Notes under the pieces: model-generated | What the model was told of the DNA's origin: nothing | The model's database searches: none | What the model saw: the letters and a program-made list of their open reading frames with translations, nothing else | Source: Ruegeria sp. THAF33 | GTDB lineage: Bacteria; Pseudomonadota; Alphaproteobacteria; Rhodobacterales; Rhodobacteraceae | Length of the DNA: 64,000 nucleotides | Assembly: GCF_009363615.1 (NCBI RefSeq) | Contig: NZ_CP045384.1 | Location: 2,292,501 to 2,356,500, forward strand | Direction: 5' to 3' | Translations under genes and position numbers: made by a program | In this document: piece after piece, positions 47,949 to 58,065 of the stretch | How positions within the stretch are numbered: position 1 is the stretch's first letter | Layout of the letters: each line of letters opens with the position of its first letter

Positions 47949-49226
47949 TCAGCCCTGTGTGCCAGAGGCGTCCTTTCGGTCCGGCAACATTGTCAGGTAG
48001 CATGTCACGCAGGCCACCAGGCTGACTGCGACTATGAACGCGACGGCCAATACAACCTCGTGCATATGGGCGACTGCGGCCAAGGCCGCCGAAAGCAGCA
48101 CCGCCAACAAACGGGTAAAAGACTTGATCGCCGCTGATCCCTGAACGCGCTGTTCCTTGGGTGCGACGTCCAGGAAATAGAGCTTGCGCGCGCTGCTGAT
48201 CCCGGTCACCGCAACGGTGACGACAAACAGCGCGATCGCGTGCAGATGCACGTCGTGATCGATACCCAAGTAGTGAAATGCCAGAAGAACACCGCCGGTT
48301 GCGGCCACCATCAGTGTCCCGACCACCATTACGGCACGATGAGACTTCATGTTCACGACCTGCCACAAAGGCCCGGACACAAGATAGCCCGAAGCAGATG
48401 AAACAATCATCGCGGTCAGTCCCTTGGCCGAGCTGTGATGCGCCTCGGCCGCGATCAGCGCGAAGAACGGGACAGAAAGCGAAACAGCCACCAAAAACAT
48501 TCGCATGACCATGTAACGCCGAAACCACGAGTATTCGAACATGCCAAGAATACCCCGGGCATTGGCCTTGAACGACAGCTTTGCTTTGGGTCCGGTCTTG
48601 TTTGCCGGCTCCGCCGAGCGGGCATTCTCAGTCATGGCCAGCATCAAAAGCCCTGACAGCATGAAAAACGCAACCGATACACCGATCATGGTTGAGTGGC
48701 GCGAAAAAGGTGGGTTTTCCTTGGTGATCTGATGCACCAACATGGCAAGACCGATGGCGCACAGGCCTCCGCCCCCAAGTTGCAGGTAATGCAGGACCAT
48801 GCGCGAACGCGAGTGGACATGATCGCCCAGCAGATCGGTGAACATCAGGTTCTGCACCTCGTCCACAAGGCCGATCACGAAAAAGACCGCCACGAAAACC
48901 ACTGCGATCAACGGAACGACCCCGGTCGCGGCGGCCGCCATTGCCAGGACCAGACAGGATCCGATGATCGCTTCGGTCAGAGCGATTGCGCGTTTCTTTT
49001 GCGATTTCGCCGCGACGGATTGCGCCAGAAAGAAATCGGAAATCATGCTGCCAATCATTCGCACCGAAACCAGCGCGCCCGCCACGAACATCGGCAGTTC
49101 GAATGACACGGCCAGAAACGGCAAAACCACCGATGGGCTGCCCAGAGTCCACGCAACCTGAGACACGATACTCTGCCCAGCAAGAACCGGCACGTTTCGC
49201 TTGGCCTTTTCAGCAGTCGCATCCAT
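47949..49226 (-). CDS. MFS transporter
   Basis: A 425-residue major facilitator with about 12 TM segments. The N-terminal part (AGQSIVSQVAWTLGSPSVVLPF) and a large central polar loop, NARSAEPANKTGPKAKLSF, separate two halves. I cannot assign a subfamily with confidence. Its 3' end is 11 bases from that of the nitroreductase gene, and it is in the same direction as yebC, 150 bases upstream, with a terminator between. Confidence 0.82.
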   Translation of the reverse strand: MDATAEKAKRNVPVLAGQSIVSQVAWTLGSPSVVLPFLAVSFELPMFVAGALVSVRMIGSMISDFFLAQSVAAKSQKKRAIALTEAIIGSCLVLAMAAAATGVVPLIAVVFVAVFFVIGLVDEVQNLMFTDLLGDHVHSRSRMVLHYLQLGGGGLCAIGLAMLVHQITKENPPFSRHSTMIGVSVAFFMLSGLLMLAMTENARSAEPANKTGPKAKLSFKANARGILGMFEYSWFRRYMVMRMFLVAVSLSVPFFALIAAEAHHSSAKGLTAMIVSSASGYLVSGPLWQVVNMKSHRAVMVVGTLMVAATGGVLLAFHYLGIDHDVHLHAIALFVVTVAVTGISSARKLYFLDVAPKEQRVQGSAAIKSFTRLLAVLLSAALAAVAHMHEVVLAVAFIVAVSLVACVTCYLTMLPDRKDASGTQG

Positions 49227-49329
49227 CGTGGATCTTTCGGTGGCGTTGTCTCGAAAATTCCGGGTTTTTCCAGCCTATGCGTTTCGAAGGGTTCAGCCAA
49301 CAACTCTTCGAAACTGTCCGAAAACGAAA

Positions 49330-49353
49330 AAACCCGGCGGTTGAGCCGGGTTT
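49330..49353 (-). terminator. Intrinsic terminator after yebC
   Basis: AAACCCGGC and GCCGGGTTT form a 9-bp stem with a 6-base loop. On the minus strand a T-run follows, ending yebC transcripts 23 bases past the stop. Confidence 0.9.
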
Positions 49354-49375
49354 CGCCGTCAAGATCCGCAACGGC

Positions 49376-50116
49376 TCAGAGCTGTGCCATCACCTCATCC
49401 GAGGCTTCGAAATTGGTCGTGACACGCTGTACGTCGTCATCGTCTTCCAGCGCATCCACCAGCTTCATCAGCTTTTGCATGTCTTCCAGACCCAGCTCGG
49501 TCGTGGTGGTCGGCTTCCAGACCAATTTGGTGGATTCCGATTCACCCAGCGCAGCTTCCAACGCGTTCGAAACGTCGTTCAGATCCGTATCCGCACACCA
49601 GATGATGTGGCCATCCTCTGAACTTTCGACATCTTCCGCGCCGGCCTCAATGGCGGCTTCGAATATGGTGTCTGCGTCACCCGCCGTTGCCGGGTAAATC
49701 ACTTCGCCCTTGCGTTCAAACATGAACCCGACCGAGCCCGTCTCGCCCAGATTGCCGCCGTTCTTGGAAAAGGTCGAACGCACGGTCGACGCGGTGCGGT
49801 TGCGGTTGTCCGTCATGGTTTCAACAATCACGGCCACGCCGTTGGGGCCATAGCCCTCGTAGCGGATTTCTTCGTAATCGTCGCCTTCACCGGCGGTGGA
49901 CTTTTTGATCGCGCGGTCAATCACATCCTTGGGAACCGAGTTAGACTTGGCCTCTTTCACGGCCAGACGCAAGCGCGGGTTCTTGTCGGGATCGGGGTCG
50001 CCCATCTTGGCGGCAACGGTGATCTCTTTCGACAGTTTGGAAAACAGTTTGGACCGCGCGGCGTCCTGACGCCCCTTGCGGTGCTGGATATTGGCCCATT
50101 TTGAGTGGCCTGCCAT
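49376..50116 (-). CDS. yebC: YebC/PmpR family regulatory protein
   Basis: A 246-residue protein. The N-terminus [19 protein letters not shown] is invariant in the family, followed by [19 protein letters not shown] and [17 protein letters not shown]. YebC proteins are linked to transcription and to relief of ribosome stalling at proline runs. It is a stand-alone gene with a good terminator. Confidence 0.96.
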   Translation of the reverse strand: MAGHSKWANIQHRKGRQDAARSKLFSKLSKEITVAAKMGDPDPDKNPRLRLAVKEAKSNSVPKDVIDRAIKKSTAGEGDDYEEIRYEGYGPNGVAVIVETMTDNRNRTASTVRSTFSKNGGNLGETGSVGFMFERKGEVIYPATAGDADTIFEAAIEAGAEDVESSEDGHIIWCADTDLNDVSNALEAALGESESTKLVWKPTTTTELGLEDMQKLMKLVDALEDDDDVQRVTTNFEASDEVMAQL

Positions 50117-50226
50117 AATGCGTCCTCGTCATCGTGATTGCGTGTTCGGCGCTCATATAGACGTTTGCAGGGGGCAGGATCAAGAGAGCGGCTTGCGACG
50201 GCTTCACCGGCTAGTATGGTGACGAC

Positions 50227-51999
50227 ATGACGACAGACCAGATCATTCTTTTTGCGCTTTTCATCACCGTCTTCGGAATGCTGCTGTGGGGCCGGTTTCG
50301 ATACGACCTTGTGGCCTTTGCCGCGCTGATGATCGGCGTCGTGCTGGGCGTCGTGCCCGTGGATGGCGCCTTTGCCGGGTTCGGCCATCCCGCAACCATC
50401 ATCGTGGCGCTGGTTTTGGTGGTTTCTGCCGGTTTGGTCCGATCAGGCGCAGTGTTCCTGATCACCCGCACGCTGGTTGATGCCTCGCGGGGCTTGGGTG
50501 CGCATATCGCCCTTATGGGTGGGATCGGCGCGGTTCTGTCGGCCTTCATGAACAACGTGGCGGCGCTGGCGCTGCTGATGCCCGTGGACATCCAGACCGC
50601 ACGCAAGGCCGGACGATCGGTGGGCCTGTCGCTGATGCCGCTGAGCTTTGCCACCATTCTCGGCGGGATGGCGACGCTGATCGGGACCCCCCCGAACATC
50701 ATCATAGCGTCGATCCGGGCCGAAACACTGGGCGAGCCGTTTCACATGTTCGATTTTGCCCCGGTCGGTGGGCTGGCCGCGATCGCCGGTCTTGCCTTTG
50801 TCGCACTGGTAGGCTGGCGTCTGATCCCCGATCGCGGACCGCAGGCCGAGACATCGGAAACCTTGGCCGAATACATCGCCGAGCTGACCGTTCCCCCAGA
50901 ATCCGCCCATATCGGCAAACGGGTCAGTGAACTTTTTGAGTTGGCCGAGAAATCGGATGTGGCCATCATCGGTTTAATCCGGGATGGCAAGCGTCGCTAT
51001 GGCCGGTCGGCGCACGCCGTTTTGCAGGAAGGTGACGCGCTGGTTCTGGAAGCCCGACCCGAGGCGCTGGACGAGTTTCGCGCAGCGCTCAATCTCGACT
51101 TCTCGGACACGCGCCGGCAGGAATTGCTGACGGCCGAGGGTGACGGGTTGGAAGTGATTGAAGTCGTCGTGCCGGAAAGCGCGCGCATCACAGGCCGCAC
51201 CGCACAAGGGCTTGGGCTGGCCTGGCGGCAAAGCACCGTTCTGATGGGCATCTCACGCCAGGGGCGCAGGATCACTGAACAGGTCCGCAAGACCGAGGTG
51301 GAACCGGGCGATATCCTGCTGCTGCTCTGCCCCCGCGACCGCGCTGCGGATGTCACGGAATGGCTGGGTTGCCTGCCCCTTGCCGGACGCGGGCTGAACG
51401 TTACTGCAAATGACAAGGCATGGCTGGCCATCGGTCTGTTTGCCGCCGCTGTTTTGGCCGCAAGTGTTGGGTTGATCTACCTTCCCATTGCTTTGGGGCT
51501 GGTCGTGATTGCTTATGTGCTGACCAAGATCATGCCGATCACCGACATTTACAATCACATCGAATGGCCGGTGGTCGTACTGCTGGGGTCTATGATCCCC
51601 CTGGGCAGTGCCTTGGAGACCTCGGGCGGCACCGAACTGATCGCAAACGCCCTGATTCAACTGACCGATGGTCTGCCCGCCTGGGCCATTCTGACCGTAT
51701 TGATGGTTGTCACGATGACTTTGTCGGACGTGTTGAACAACACTGCCACTGCTATTGTCGCCGCGCCTGTCGGGATACAAATGGCACGCACGCTCGAGGT
51801 GTCACCCGACCCGTTCCTGATGACCGTGGCCGTTGCGGCTTCGGCTGCGTTCCTTACCCCCATCGGGCACAAGAACAACACGCTGGTTCTAGGGCCCGGC
51901 GGCTATCGGTTCGGAGATTACTGGCGCATGGGATTGCCGCTGGAAGTGCTGATCATAGCCGTTTCTGTTCCCGCCATTCTTGTATTCTGGCCGCTGTGA
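50227..51999 (+). CDS. SLC13/DASS-type permease with RCK_C domains
   Basis: A 590-residue transporter with 11-12 membrane segments in two halves and, between them, two RCK_C-like (TrkA_C) domains (about 215-400; EGDALVLEARPEALDEF in the first, VEPGDILLLLCPRDRAADV in the second). NNVAALALLMPV and LIGTPPNIIIASIRAE in the first half and LNNTATAIVAAPVGIQMA in the second are SLC13 signatures. It probably moves an anion such as sulfate or a dicarboxylate. Monocistronic or with the next gene, 16 bases downstream. Confidence 0.88.
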   Translation: MTTDQIILFALFITVFGMLLWGRFRYDLVAFAALMIGVVLGVVPVDGAFAGFGHPATIIVALVLVVSAGLVRSGAVFLITRTLVDASRGLGAHIALMGGIGAVLSAFMNNVAALALLMPVDIQTARKAGRSVGLSLMPLSFATILGGMATLIGTPPNIIIASIRAETLGEPFHMFDFAPVGGLAAIAGLAFVALVGWRLIPDRGPQAETSETLAEYIAELTVPPESAHIGKRVSELFELAEKSDVAIIGLIRDGKRRYGRSAHAVLQEGDALVLEARPEALDEFRAALNLDFSDTRRQELLTAEGDGLEVIEVVVPESARITGRTAQGLGLAWRQSTVLMGISRQGRRITEQVRKTEVEPGDILLLLCPRDRAADVTEWLGCLPLAGRGLNVTANDKAWLAIGLFAAAVLAASVGLIYLPIALGLVVIAYVLTKIMPITDIYNHIEWPVVVLLGSMIPLGSALETSGGTELIANALIQLTDGLPAWAILTVLMVVTMTLSDVLNNTATAIVAAPVGIQMARTLEVSPDPFLMTVAVAASAAFLTPIGHKNNTLVLGPGGYRFGDYWRMGLPLEVLIIAVSVPAILVFWPL

Positions 52000-52015
52000 C
52001 GGGTAAAGGCTGCGT

Positions 52016-52750
52016 ATGAAACCGTTTTTGATCCTGCAACTGCGCCCCGAAACAGATGCGTCCGATGCCGAATATGCCTCGATCCTGAACCGGAGCGGGT
52101 TGTCTCCTGAACAGACGCATCGCATCCGTTTGGATTGCGACGACCTGCCAGAAGGGTTGGATGTCACGGACTATGCCGGTGTCATCGTAGGCGGCGGACC
52201 GGGATGCGTCAGTGACGACCCGGCGACCAAATCCCCGCTGGATGCCCGGATCGAGGCTGCGATCATGGGGTTGATGCCGCAGATCATCGCGCAAGATCAC
52301 CCGTTCATGGGCTGCTGCTATGGCCTTGGCATTCTGGCGGCGTATCTGGGCGGCGACGTCAGCAAGGCCCGGTATGGCGAACCCGTTGGGTCATCCACGT
52401 GCCATTTGACCCCGGAAGGGCAGCGGGATCCGTTGACCGCCGGGTTGGAACCCACCTTCGACGCTTTCGTTGGCCACAAGGAAGCGGTTCAGGCTCTGCC
52501 GAAAGGATGCGTTCACCTTGTCGCGTCAGACCCCTGCCCGTTCCAGATGATCCGTTGGGCGCAGAACGTATACGCCACGCAGTTCCACCCCGAAGCAGAC
52601 GCCAGGGATTTTGAACAGCGCATCAATATCTACAAGAACCACGGCTATTTCCCGCCTGAAGACGCGCAAAAACTAATCGACCACTGCCATTCGGCCGATG
52701 TCACGCAGCCGGGCGAGATCCTGCGCCGGTTCGTCCGACGATACGAATGA
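52016..52750 (+). CDS. Class I glutamine amidotransferase-like protein
   Basis: A 244-residue GATase1 protein. The nucleophile is Cys101 in FMGCCYGLG, and the catalytic His and Glu are in TQFHPEAD. GVIVGGGPGCVSDD is the oxyanion region. It is a stand-alone amidotransferase or a gamma-glutamyl-peptide hydrolase-like protein; the partner synthase is unknown. It starts 16 bases after the SLC13 stop, so they may share a transcript. Confidence 0.88.
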   Translation: MKPFLILQLRPETDASDAEYASILNRSGLSPEQTHRIRLDCDDLPEGLDVTDYAGVIVGGGPGCVSDDPATKSPLDARIEAAIMGLMPQIIAQDHPFMGCCYGLGILAAYLGGDVSKARYGEPVGSSTCHLTPEGQRDPLTAGLEPTFDAFVGHKEAVQALPKGCVHLVASDPCPFQMIRWAQNVYATQFHPEADARDFEQRINIYKNHGYFPPEDAQKLIDHCHSADVTQPGEILRRFVRRYE

Positions 52751-52823
52751 CCCAACGGCGCGGTTGCCTGCGCCTTGCCCCCTCGCATAGGCTGATCTGA
52801 CGCAACTTTGGGAGGAGTTGTCC

Positions 52824-53681
52824 TTGGATTTGCTTTTGAATGTCGGCTTGCCGGTGTCGCTTGCCATTATCATGTTGTCTCTTGGCATCGGGCTGGAGGT
52901 GGCAGACTTCCGTCGTGTCCTGAGCCGGCGACGCGCCTTTGCCATCGGGGCGGCAAGCCAGATTGTTCTCTTGCCAGTCGCGGCCTTCGTGACGGTCACA
53001 ATCTTTGCATTGCCCCCCGAGATCGCGGTTGGTTTCATGCTGCTCAGTTTTTGCCCGGGCGGCGTAACCAGCAACATCCTCTCCAAGCTCGCCAAAGCCG
53101 ATGTCGCACTTTCGGTCAGCCTGACCGCCGTGATCAGCCTTTTGTCGATGGTGACCGTGCCAATACTGGCCGCGTGGTCGATCGCGCATTTCATGGGCGA
53201 CGAAGCCCCCGAGGTTTCGATCACCGGGCTGGCTGTTGCATTGTTTCTGATAACAACGCTTCCCGTGGGCATCGGGGTCGGAGTTCGCAACTTTGCAACA
53301 GGGTTTGCAAACCGCGTAGAGCCGGGATTGTCGACGCTCGCGACCGTTTTGTTCGTGCTGATCGTTGCCGCGGCACTGGCCGGGAACTGGCAATTGTTCG
53401 TCGACAATCTTGGCATCATGGGCGCAGGCTTGATTTCTTTGAATATCGCCCTGCTGTTCATCGGGTTGGGACTGGCGCGGATATCAAACCTGTCCTGGAA
53501 TGAGTGCAAGACGATCTCGATCGAAACCGGAATTCAAAACTCCACGCTGGGCATTACACTGGCGGCGCTGATCACGAATACCGAAAGCGGGTTCAGCCCG
53601 CTGGCCCTGCCCTCGGCGGTTTATGGCATTACGATGTACGCCGTGGTTCTGCCGTTTCTTGTCTGGTTCCGCAGGCGCTGA
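52824..53681 (+). CDS. Bile acid/sodium symporter family (SBF) protein
   Basis: A 285-residue protein with nine to ten TM segments of the SBF/BASS family. ALPPEIAVGFMLLSFCPGGVTSNILS carries the family PGG-x-x-S region and GIQNSTLGITLAA the second. The start is a TTG at 52824 because GGGAGGAG lies 6-7 bases before it; the TTG at 52818 is too close. The transported acid is unknown. It precedes the FAD dehydrogenase by 10 bases, so they are likely co-transcribed. Confidence 0.87.
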   Translation: MDLLLNVGLPVSLAIIMLSLGIGLEVADFRRVLSRRRAFAIGAASQIVLLPVAAFVTVTIFALPPEIAVGFMLLSFCPGGVTSNILSKLAKADVALSVSLTAVISLLSMVTVPILAAWSIAHFMGDEAPEVSITGLAVALFLITTLPVGIGVGVRNFATGFANRVEPGLSTLATVLFVLIVAAALAGNWQLFVDNLGIMGAGLISLNIALLFIGLGLARISNLSWNECKTISIETGIQNSTLGITLAALITNTESGFSPLALPSAVYGITMYAVVLPFLVWFRRR

Positions 53682-53691
53682 AAGGACCGTT

Positions 53692-55353
53692 ATGACAAAC
53701 AACACTGCTGATGCGATCGTAATCGGTGCTGGTCTGGCCGGATTGGCCGCCGCAGCCGAACTGGGCGACCGAGGCAAAAAGGTAATAATACTCGATCAGG
53801 AACCAGAAGGTTTTCTGGGCGGTCAGGCCTTCTGGAGCCTGGGTGGCCTGTTCATGGTCGACACGCCTGAACAACGCCGCATGGGTATCCGCGACAGCCA
53901 CGATCTGGCGTTGCGCGACTGGATGGGAAGCGCACAGTTTGACCGCGAAGAAGACACCTGGCCCCGCAAATGGGCCGAGGCCTATATCGAGTTCGCCGCC
54001 GGTGAAATGCGACCCTGGCTGCATGACATGGGCCTGCGCTGGTTTCCGGTCGTGGGCTGGGCTGAACGTGGCGGGTCTTATGCAAACGGGCATGGCAATT
54101 CCGTCCCGCGCTTTCACATCACCTGGGGCACCGGACCCGGCGTGCTGGAGCACTTCATCCGCCGGGTCCGCGCCCATGTCAGCGCCGGTCTGATCCAGCT
54201 GAAGTTCCGCCATCAGGTCAGCCATATCATCATGCAGAACGGCGAGGCCAAGGGCGTCTCGGGCGAGGTTCTGGCCGATGACGCGGCCCCGCGCGGCGCC
54301 AAGACCAACCGTGACGAGGTGGGCGAGTTCGAGGTCTATGCACCGTCGGTCGTCGTCACCTCGGGCGGGATTGGTGGCAATTTCGAAATGGTGCGCCAGA
54401 ATTGGCCCCGCGACCGCCTGGGCGAACCGCCCAAGGACATGGTGGCGGGTGTGCCCTTCCATGTGGATGGTCGGATGATCGCCATCAGCGAAAAGGCCGG
54501 TGGCCATGTCATCAACGGCGACCGCATGTGGCATTACACCGAAGGCGTGCGCAACTGGGATCCGATCTGGCCCGACCATGGCATTCGCATCCTGCCCGGC
54601 CCCAGCTCGATGTGGTTCGACGCGCGCGGAAACCGGTTGCAGCCCCCCTGCCTGCCCGGGTTCGACACGCTGGGCACCCTGCGCGAAATCCTGAACACCG
54701 GCTATGAATACAGTTGGTTCGTCCTGACACAGAAGGTCATCAAGAAGGAATTCGCCCTGTCCGGGTCTGAACAGAACCCCGATTTCACGTCAGGCAGCTG
54801 GAAGGAAGTGATCCGGCAGCGCATCCTGTCGGGGTCGAAAGCCACCGGACCGGTCGAGGCGTTCAAGGAAAAGGGCGAGGATTTCGTCGTCGCCAACACG
54901 TTGACCGAACTGGTGAGCGGCATGAACCATCTGGGCGGGGGTCTGATCGACGAGGCGCATCTGCGCGCCCAGATCGAAGCACGGGATTCACAGGTGGACA
55001 ATCCGTTCTCAAAAGATGCGCAGATGATGGCGATCCTGGCGGCGCGCAACTATCGCGGCGACAAGCTGATCCGCACCGCCAAACCGCACAAGTTCCTGGA
55101 CCCCAGGAATGGCCCGCTGATCGCGGTCAAGCTGCACGTGCTGACCCGCAAGACACTGGGCGGTTTGCAGACCAATCTGGACAGTCAGATGATTGGCACC
55201 GATGGTCAGGTTGTGCCGGGCCTGTTCGCGGCCGGCGAAGTCGCCGGGTTCGGTGGCGGTGGTTATCACGGTTACAACGCGCTTGAGGGAACTTTCCTGG
55301 GCGGCTGCATCTTTTCGGGTCGCAACGCCGGACGATCGAGGGCCATCGCGTGA
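53692..55353 (+). CDS. FAD-binding dehydrogenase (3-ketosteroid dehydrogenase-like)
   Basis: A 553-residue flavoprotein of the fumarate reductase/succinate dehydrogenase superfamily. VIGAGLAGLAAAAELGDRG has G12-x-G14-x-x-G17. GGGGYHGYNALEGTFLGG and GLFAAGEVAGF at the C-terminus are typical of 3-ketosteroid dehydrogenase-like proteins. The acceptor is unknown. ATG 53692 follows AAAGGA. Located behind the SBF transporter, which could import its substrate. Confidence 0.87.
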   Translation: MTNNTADAIVIGAGLAGLAAAAELGDRGKKVIILDQEPEGFLGGQAFWSLGGLFMVDTPEQRRMGIRDSHDLALRDWMGSAQFDREEDTWPRKWAEAYIEFAAGEMRPWLHDMGLRWFPVVGWAERGGSYANGHGNSVPRFHITWGTGPGVLEHFIRRVRAHVSAGLIQLKFRHQVSHIIMQNGEAKGVSGEVLADDAAPRGAKTNRDEVGEFEVYAPSVVVTSGGIGGNFEMVRQNWPRDRLGEPPKDMVAGVPFHVDGRMIAISEKAGGHVINGDRMWHYTEGVRNWDPIWPDHGIRILPGPSSMWFDARGNRLQPPCLPGFDTLGTLREILNTGYEYSWFVLTQKVIKKEFALSGSEQNPDFTSGSWKEVIRQRILSGSKATGPVEAFKEKGEDFVVANTLTELVSGMNHLGGGLIDEAHLRAQIEARDSQVDNPFSKDAQMMAILAARNYRGDKLIRTAKPHKFLDPRNGPLIAVKLHVLTRKTLGGLQTNLDSQMIGTDGQVVPGLFAAGEVAGFGGGGYHGYNALEGTFLGGCIFSGRNAGRSRAIA

Positions 55354-55366
55354 CAGCCCTGCCCTA

Positions 55367-56104
55367 TTACTTGCGCATCATTTTGATCACCGGCTCACCC
55401 TGAGCATCCAGCAAGGCCAGCGCGTTGCCTTGCATCGCGAAGGTCGTGACACTTTGCATCGCCTTGAGAAACTGCCGCTCGACCTCATTCAGCGGGGGTG
55501 GGCAAGCCATGAGCGTTGCAGCCATATTGTCCGGGAACGCAATCCGATTGTCAGAAATCTCGGCCTGGCCACTGAACCGGTTGCAACCGCCGCTGCCTGA
55601 AAATGCCCCGCCCTGCCCAAAAGCAAGTTCAGGACGTTTCTCTGTCTCGACAGCCGCACCATTGAGGCCCGAAGCGACCCATTCGGTGTTTTCCAGCATC
55701 GCGGCACCTTGGTGTTGCACCTGTATCATCAGCAGGTCAGCAGAATTCTCGGCCCCATGTGTCAGTACCGGATAAACGGTATCGGTGGTGAACAACAGCT
55801 TTTGCCCCTGCATGACCGAAGCACGCACGGCGTATCTGCGCCCGTCCTGAATCAATGCGTCATCATAGGTCAGTTCGAACTGCGCCGGCACACCGGTCAA
55901 GGCGTATCTCTTCGCGGCAAGCGTTTCGGCCGGCGCATCCGCCAATGAGATATCCTGAAGCTCGACGAACAAGGTCGTGTCAGGCGGAAGCGCAATACGC
56001 TCTCGGTAGGTTGCAGTTCCTTCGACGGTTCCGGCAAGCGATGCGCCGCTCAAAACGGTGGCGAAAGCAACCGCAGGAAACATGGTGCGGCCGAATGTCA
56101 GCAT
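55367..56104 (-). CDS. Exported YbaY plus META domain protein
   Basis: A 245-residue exported protein with a signal peptide (about 1-24). An N-terminal YbaY-like domain follows (about 25-125, GTATYRERIALPPDTTLFVELQD and FELTYDDALIQDGRRYAVRA), then a META domain (about 135-245, ENTEWVASGLNG and GSGGCNRFSGQAEISDN). Both occur in cell-envelope stress proteins. Role unknown. Confidence 0.88.
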   Translation of the reverse strand: MLTFGRTMFPAVAFATVLSGASLAGTVEGTATYRERIALPPDTTLFVELQDISLADAPAETLAAKRYALTGVPAQFELTYDDALIQDGRRYAVRASVMQGQKLLFTTDTVYPVLTHGAENSADLLMIQVQHQGAAMLENTEWVASGLNGAAVETEKRPELAFGQGGAFSGSGGCNRFSGQAEISDNRIAFPDNMAATLMACPPPLNEVERQFLKAMQSVTTFAMQGNALALLDAQGEPVIKMMRK

Positions 56105-56199
56105 GGCAGTACCCCTTAAAGTAATATTTCTACAAAAGATTGCTGTTCATCCGACATTTACAAGTACGCCGCGGATAAAGCGGCAATTCTGTGCCAATG

Positions 56200-57978
56200 T
56201 CATAACGGCCAGATCAACGGGATCAGCAGAGACGCCAACAATCCGACCGTCAGGTTCAGCGGCACACCGACCTTCATGAAGTCGGTGAACCTGTAGCCCC
56301 CGGGGCCATAGACCATCATGTTCGTCTGGTATCCGATCGGAGTAGCAAAAGATGCCGAAGCCGCCACCATGACCGCGACGACCAGTGGGCGCGGATCTAT
56401 TCCGACCGCCTGAGCCAGACCGATGGCGATCGGGGTGACCACAACCGCCACGGCGTTGTTGGAAACCAGTTCGGTCAGCACCGAGGTCAGCAGGTAAATC
56501 GCCCAGATAATGAGGAATGGCGGCAAGACACTGAGCCCCGGCGCAACGGCCTCGACGATCAGAGAAACCGCGCCCGAGCTGTCCAGCGCGGCCCCTATGC
56601 CCAGCATCGCGAAGATCAATGCCAACAGGCGACCTTCCACAAAAGAAAATGCCTCATCCGCATCGATACAGCGGGTCAGCAGAACCACGGCGCAGGCCAC
56701 AATCGACAACAACAGGATGGGCGCAATGCCCAGCGCGGCAAGGGCAACAATCCCTACAAGAGCCCCAATCGCAATCGGTGCATGGCTTCGACGGAAGGCA
56801 CGAGCCGACGGCTGGGTGACGTCCACCATGTCCATTTCCGCCGCCAGCCGCTGGATATCCGCCGGGGCACCTTCCAAAAGCAGCGTATCCCCAACCCTAA
56901 CCACCAAGTCATCCAGTTGACGGCCGATATTCTGGTTGCGACGGTGCACCGCCAGCACGTAAACGCCATAACGACGCCGAAGCCGCATCATTCCAAGGGT
57001 CCGCCCCACCATCCGGCAACCGGGCGTGATCAGCACCTCAACCGTCTTGGTTTCAACGGCAGACACCTGGTCCACGCGCTTGAGTTCCTTGTTGCTTTGC
57101 AAGCTCAACAACTCGGTCATCTCGGTTCGCAACACGACACGGTCGCCGACCCGCAGTTCGACGCCCTTGAGGTTTCGCCGCAGGGATTCATCCCCTCGGA
57201 GAACATCGATCAAGCGTACACCCGGCCGCTTGAACAGTTGAACTCCTGTCACTTCGCGCCCGATCAGGTTGCTGTCCGGCGGAATGACGGCCTCGGTAAA
57301 GAACTTCATCTTGGACCGATCACTGAGCAGCGACGCCATGCTGTCCCGCTCGGGCAACAGTTTGGGCGCGATGAACCGCAAATAGATCATGCCGTAGATC
57401 ACCAGCGCGATCCCCAGCGGCGTGACTTCGAAAATCGTAAAGGGTTTCATCCCCTGCGCGCGGGCCACACCATCGACCAGCAGGTTGGTAGACGTGCCGA
57501 TCAATGTCAGCGTGCCGCCCAGAATAGCCGCATAACTCAGCGGAATCAGCAATTTGGACGCGGGAACATTCAGGGTGCGGGCGATTTGCACAAAGACCGG
57601 TATCATCACCACGACCACTGGCGTATTCGAAACCACCGCCGAGGCCAGCACGACAAACCCCATGAGCAATGCGATGGCGATACGCGGATTCACCTGAGCC
57701 TGCTTTTGCGCGGTCGAGGTGAACGAATCCAGGGCTCCGGTCCGCACCAAAGCACCCATGATGATGAACATCGCGGCAATCGTCCAGGGTGCCGGGTTGG
57801 ACAGAACTGCAAGCGCGTTTTGATAGGGCAGAATGCCGGTTACAAGCATCAGTGAGACACCGCCAATGGCCACGACCTCGGTCGGATAAACCTCGCGCAG
57901 GAACATGATGAACATGCCCGCAACGATGACCAGCGCCAGAACCGCGCTTCCTGTGTCTGTCAGTGAAAGGAAATTCAT
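56200..57978 (-). CDS. SLC13/DASS-type permease with RCK_C domains (second)
   Basis: A 592-residue transporter of the same design as the one at 50227, with two RCK_C-like domains between the halves. AMFIIMGALVRTGALDSFTS, IGTSTNLLVDGVARAQG and SNNAVAVVVTPIAIGLAQAVG are SLC13-type segments. The preferred start is ATG 57978, 25 codons after an upstream ATG. Substrate unknown; related proteins transport sulfate or other anions. Confidence 0.88.
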   Translation of the reverse strand: MNFLSLTDTGSAVLALVIVAGMFIMFLREVYPTEVVAIGGVSLMLVTGILPYQNALAVLSNPAPWTIAAMFIIMGALVRTGALDSFTSTAQKQAQVNPRIAIALLMGFVVLASAVVSNTPVVVVMIPVFVQIARTLNVPASKLLIPLSYAAILGGTLTLIGTSTNLLVDGVARAQGMKPFTIFEVTPLGIALVIYGMIYLRFIAPKLLPERDSMASLLSDRSKMKFFTEAVIPPDSNLIGREVTGVQLFKRPGVRLIDVLRGDESLRRNLKGVELRVGDRVVLRTEMTELLSLQSNKELKRVDQVSAVETKTVEVLITPGCRMVGRTLGMMRLRRRYGVYVLAVHRRNQNIGRQLDDLVVRVGDTLLLEGAPADIQRLAAEMDMVDVTQPSARAFRRSHAPIAIGALVGIVALAALGIAPILLLSIVACAVVLLTRCIDADEAFSFVEGRLLALIFAMLGIGAALDSSGAVSLIVEAVAPGLSVLPPFLIIWAIYLLTSVLTELVSNNAVAVVVTPIAIGLAQAVGIDPRPLVVAVMVAASASFATPIGYQTNMMVYGPGGYRFTDFMKVGVPLNLTVGLLASLLIPLIWPL

Positions 57979-58065
57979 TCGTGGTATTCTGTCCGAACCC
58001 GGGCCCAAGCGCCTGATGACATGCAGTTTCACGCATTGCGCCCGACAGAGCAAGCCTGACGATGA

